Below, in pieces: positions 22,700-23,217 of a stretch of DNA of 23,217 nucleotides (position 1 is its first letter; the number at the start of each line of letters is the position of its first letter). The notes under the pieces were generated by a model that was not told the DNA's origin, made no database searches, and was given only the letters and a program-made list of their open reading frames with translations. Origin of the DNA: Gammaproteobacteria bacterium (lineage in GTDB: Bacteria; Pseudomonadota; Gammaproteobacteria; Pseudomonadales; Azotimanducaceae); assembly GCA_026706425.1 (NCBI GenBank), contig JAPOYW010000193.1, forward strand, positions 1 through 23,217. Direction: 5' to 3'. The position numbers and the translations under genes were made by a program.

Positions 22700-22790
22700 T
22701 TTGGTCTGTCCCAGCTTGGCCTACTTGGTCGAACCGATTATCGCCGTTTCGGTTGCGAATCCGTGACGAACGCGCACCTTGCAGGCGCGT

Positions 22791-22800
22791 GAAGTTATCC
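22791..22800. promoter_or_regulatory. Third copy of the GAAGTTATCC motif
   Basis: GAAGTTATCC lies about 90 bases upstream of mgtE, in the otherwise featureless 143-base gap, in the orientation opposite to that gene. The same ten bases occur twice before the gamma-glutamyl ligase gene on its coding strand. It may be a shared regulator site or chance. Confidence 0.3.
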
Positions 22801-22842
22801 GTTTTCGCTAACCCGGGGTAACTTTGGTTGAATTGGTACTCG

Positions 22843-23217
22843 TCAGCCCCAAAAGCCAGCGATGCGTTCGATCATCCAGAAACTCGCCACCGTGCCGATC
22901 ACGTAGCTGGCCGGAACAGCGAGGCGTAGCGCGTAGCGCCCGTTCTCGTCCGTCGATTGCCGCACCAGGACACGCAATAGCGCGTAGCCAGCAAACAGCG
23001 CCGCCACGAACAGGATCTGGCCAACCTCGACCCCGATATTGAAGAACAGCAGCGCGATGGGCAGTTCGGTGGACGGCAGCCCGACTTCGCGCAGCACGGT
23101 CGCGAAGCCGAACCCGTGCAGAAGCCCGAACGCCACCGACACCACCACCGGCAGCCGATGCGTCAGCGATTCCGGACGGTTGCGGGCAATCTCCCAGGCT
23201 AGGAAGACCACGCTAAA
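22843..23217 (-). CDS. HupE/UreJ-family membrane protein, 3' part
   Basis: The frame is open to the right window edge, so the 5' end is missing; about 124 residues are visible. Three or more hydrophobic helices are seen, with the HupE/UreJ_2 signature SVAFGLLHGFGFATVLREVGLP, then ALLFFNIGVEVGQILFVAALFAG and the terminal ASYVIGTVASFWMIERIAGFWG. The histidine in GLLHGFGFA is characteristic. HupE/UreJ proteins are linked to nickel or cobalt uptake, but this longer variant is widespread next to unrelated genes and its substrate is uncertain. A GTG at 23211 is inside the gene and should not be taken as its start. Confidence 0.88.
   Translation of the reverse strand, partial: FSVVFLAWEIARNRPESLTHRLPVVVSVAFGLLHGFGFATVLREVGLPSTELPIALLFFNIGVEVGQILFVAALFAGYALLRVLVRQSTDENGRYALRLAVPASYVIGTVASFWMIERIAGFWG

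Noticed and set aside
22700..22842. M-box magnesium riboswitch upstream of mgtE
   Set aside because: The gap is shorter than a typical M-box and I see no paired helices or conserved blocks of that family.

Overview
The window is a gene-dense, GC-rich stretch of chromosome from a Gram-negative bacterium, most likely an uncultured gammaproteobacterium or a close relative. The pointers are a TonB-type C-terminal domain, a Tat-exported enzyme, a YbbN/CnoX thioredoxin-like chaperone, an Anbu proteasome homologue, and frequent GTG/TTG starts. Taxonomy is inferred from gene families only. I see no rRNA, tRNA, CRISPR array, transposase or phage gene.

Layout. 1-4.4 kb: the 3' part of a single-chain acyl-CoA carboxylase (biotin carboxylase end, biotinyl domain, carboxyltransferase), a short TonB-domain protein that looks frameshifted, an unknown membrane-anchored exported protein, and a convergent twin-CBS protein behind a perfect stem-loop. 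4.5-8.2 kb: an acyl-CoA synthetase, a six-helix membrane protein, and a dihydroorotase with its own consensus -10 box and a TTG start. 8.2-9.8 kb: a hipBA toxin-antitoxin operon behind an AT-rich palindromic leader. 9.9-12.25 kb: an AlkK-like acyl-CoA ligase divergent from a two-gene small-membrane-protein unit (unknown protein plus PspC-domain protein) that has a near-consensus sigma-54 promoter. 12.3-15.6 kb, minus strand: a class I glutamine amidotransferase, a glutamine-synthetase-like gamma-glutamyl ligase, and CnoX/YbbN. 15.7-16.3 kb: an unknown membrane protein.

16.3-20.55 kb, minus strand, is the most interesting part. It is a tight four-gene unit read in this order: a Tat-exported ADO/PCO-type thiol dioxygenase, an Anbu proteasome-like peptidase, a cyclopropane-fatty-acid-synthase-type methyltransferase, and a DHCR24-like FAD oxidoreductase joined to the methyltransferase by an ATGA overlap. 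The last two together resemble the TmsB/TmsA pair that makes 10-methyl-branched fatty acids. Their linkage to Anbu and an exported thiol dioxygenase is not a set I recognise. 20.6-23.2 kb: a RES-domain (NAD-degrading toxin family) gene with no adjacent antitoxin, an MgtE magnesium transporter, and the 3' part of a HupE/UreJ-family membrane protein.

Lipid metabolism is a recurring theme (long-chain acyl-CoA carboxylase, two acyl-CoA ligases, phospholipid acyl-chain methylation and reduction). Envelope stress (Psp-like unit with sigma-54 promoter) and toxin-antitoxin genes lie between. All functions are read from sequence motifs by eye; no database search was possible.
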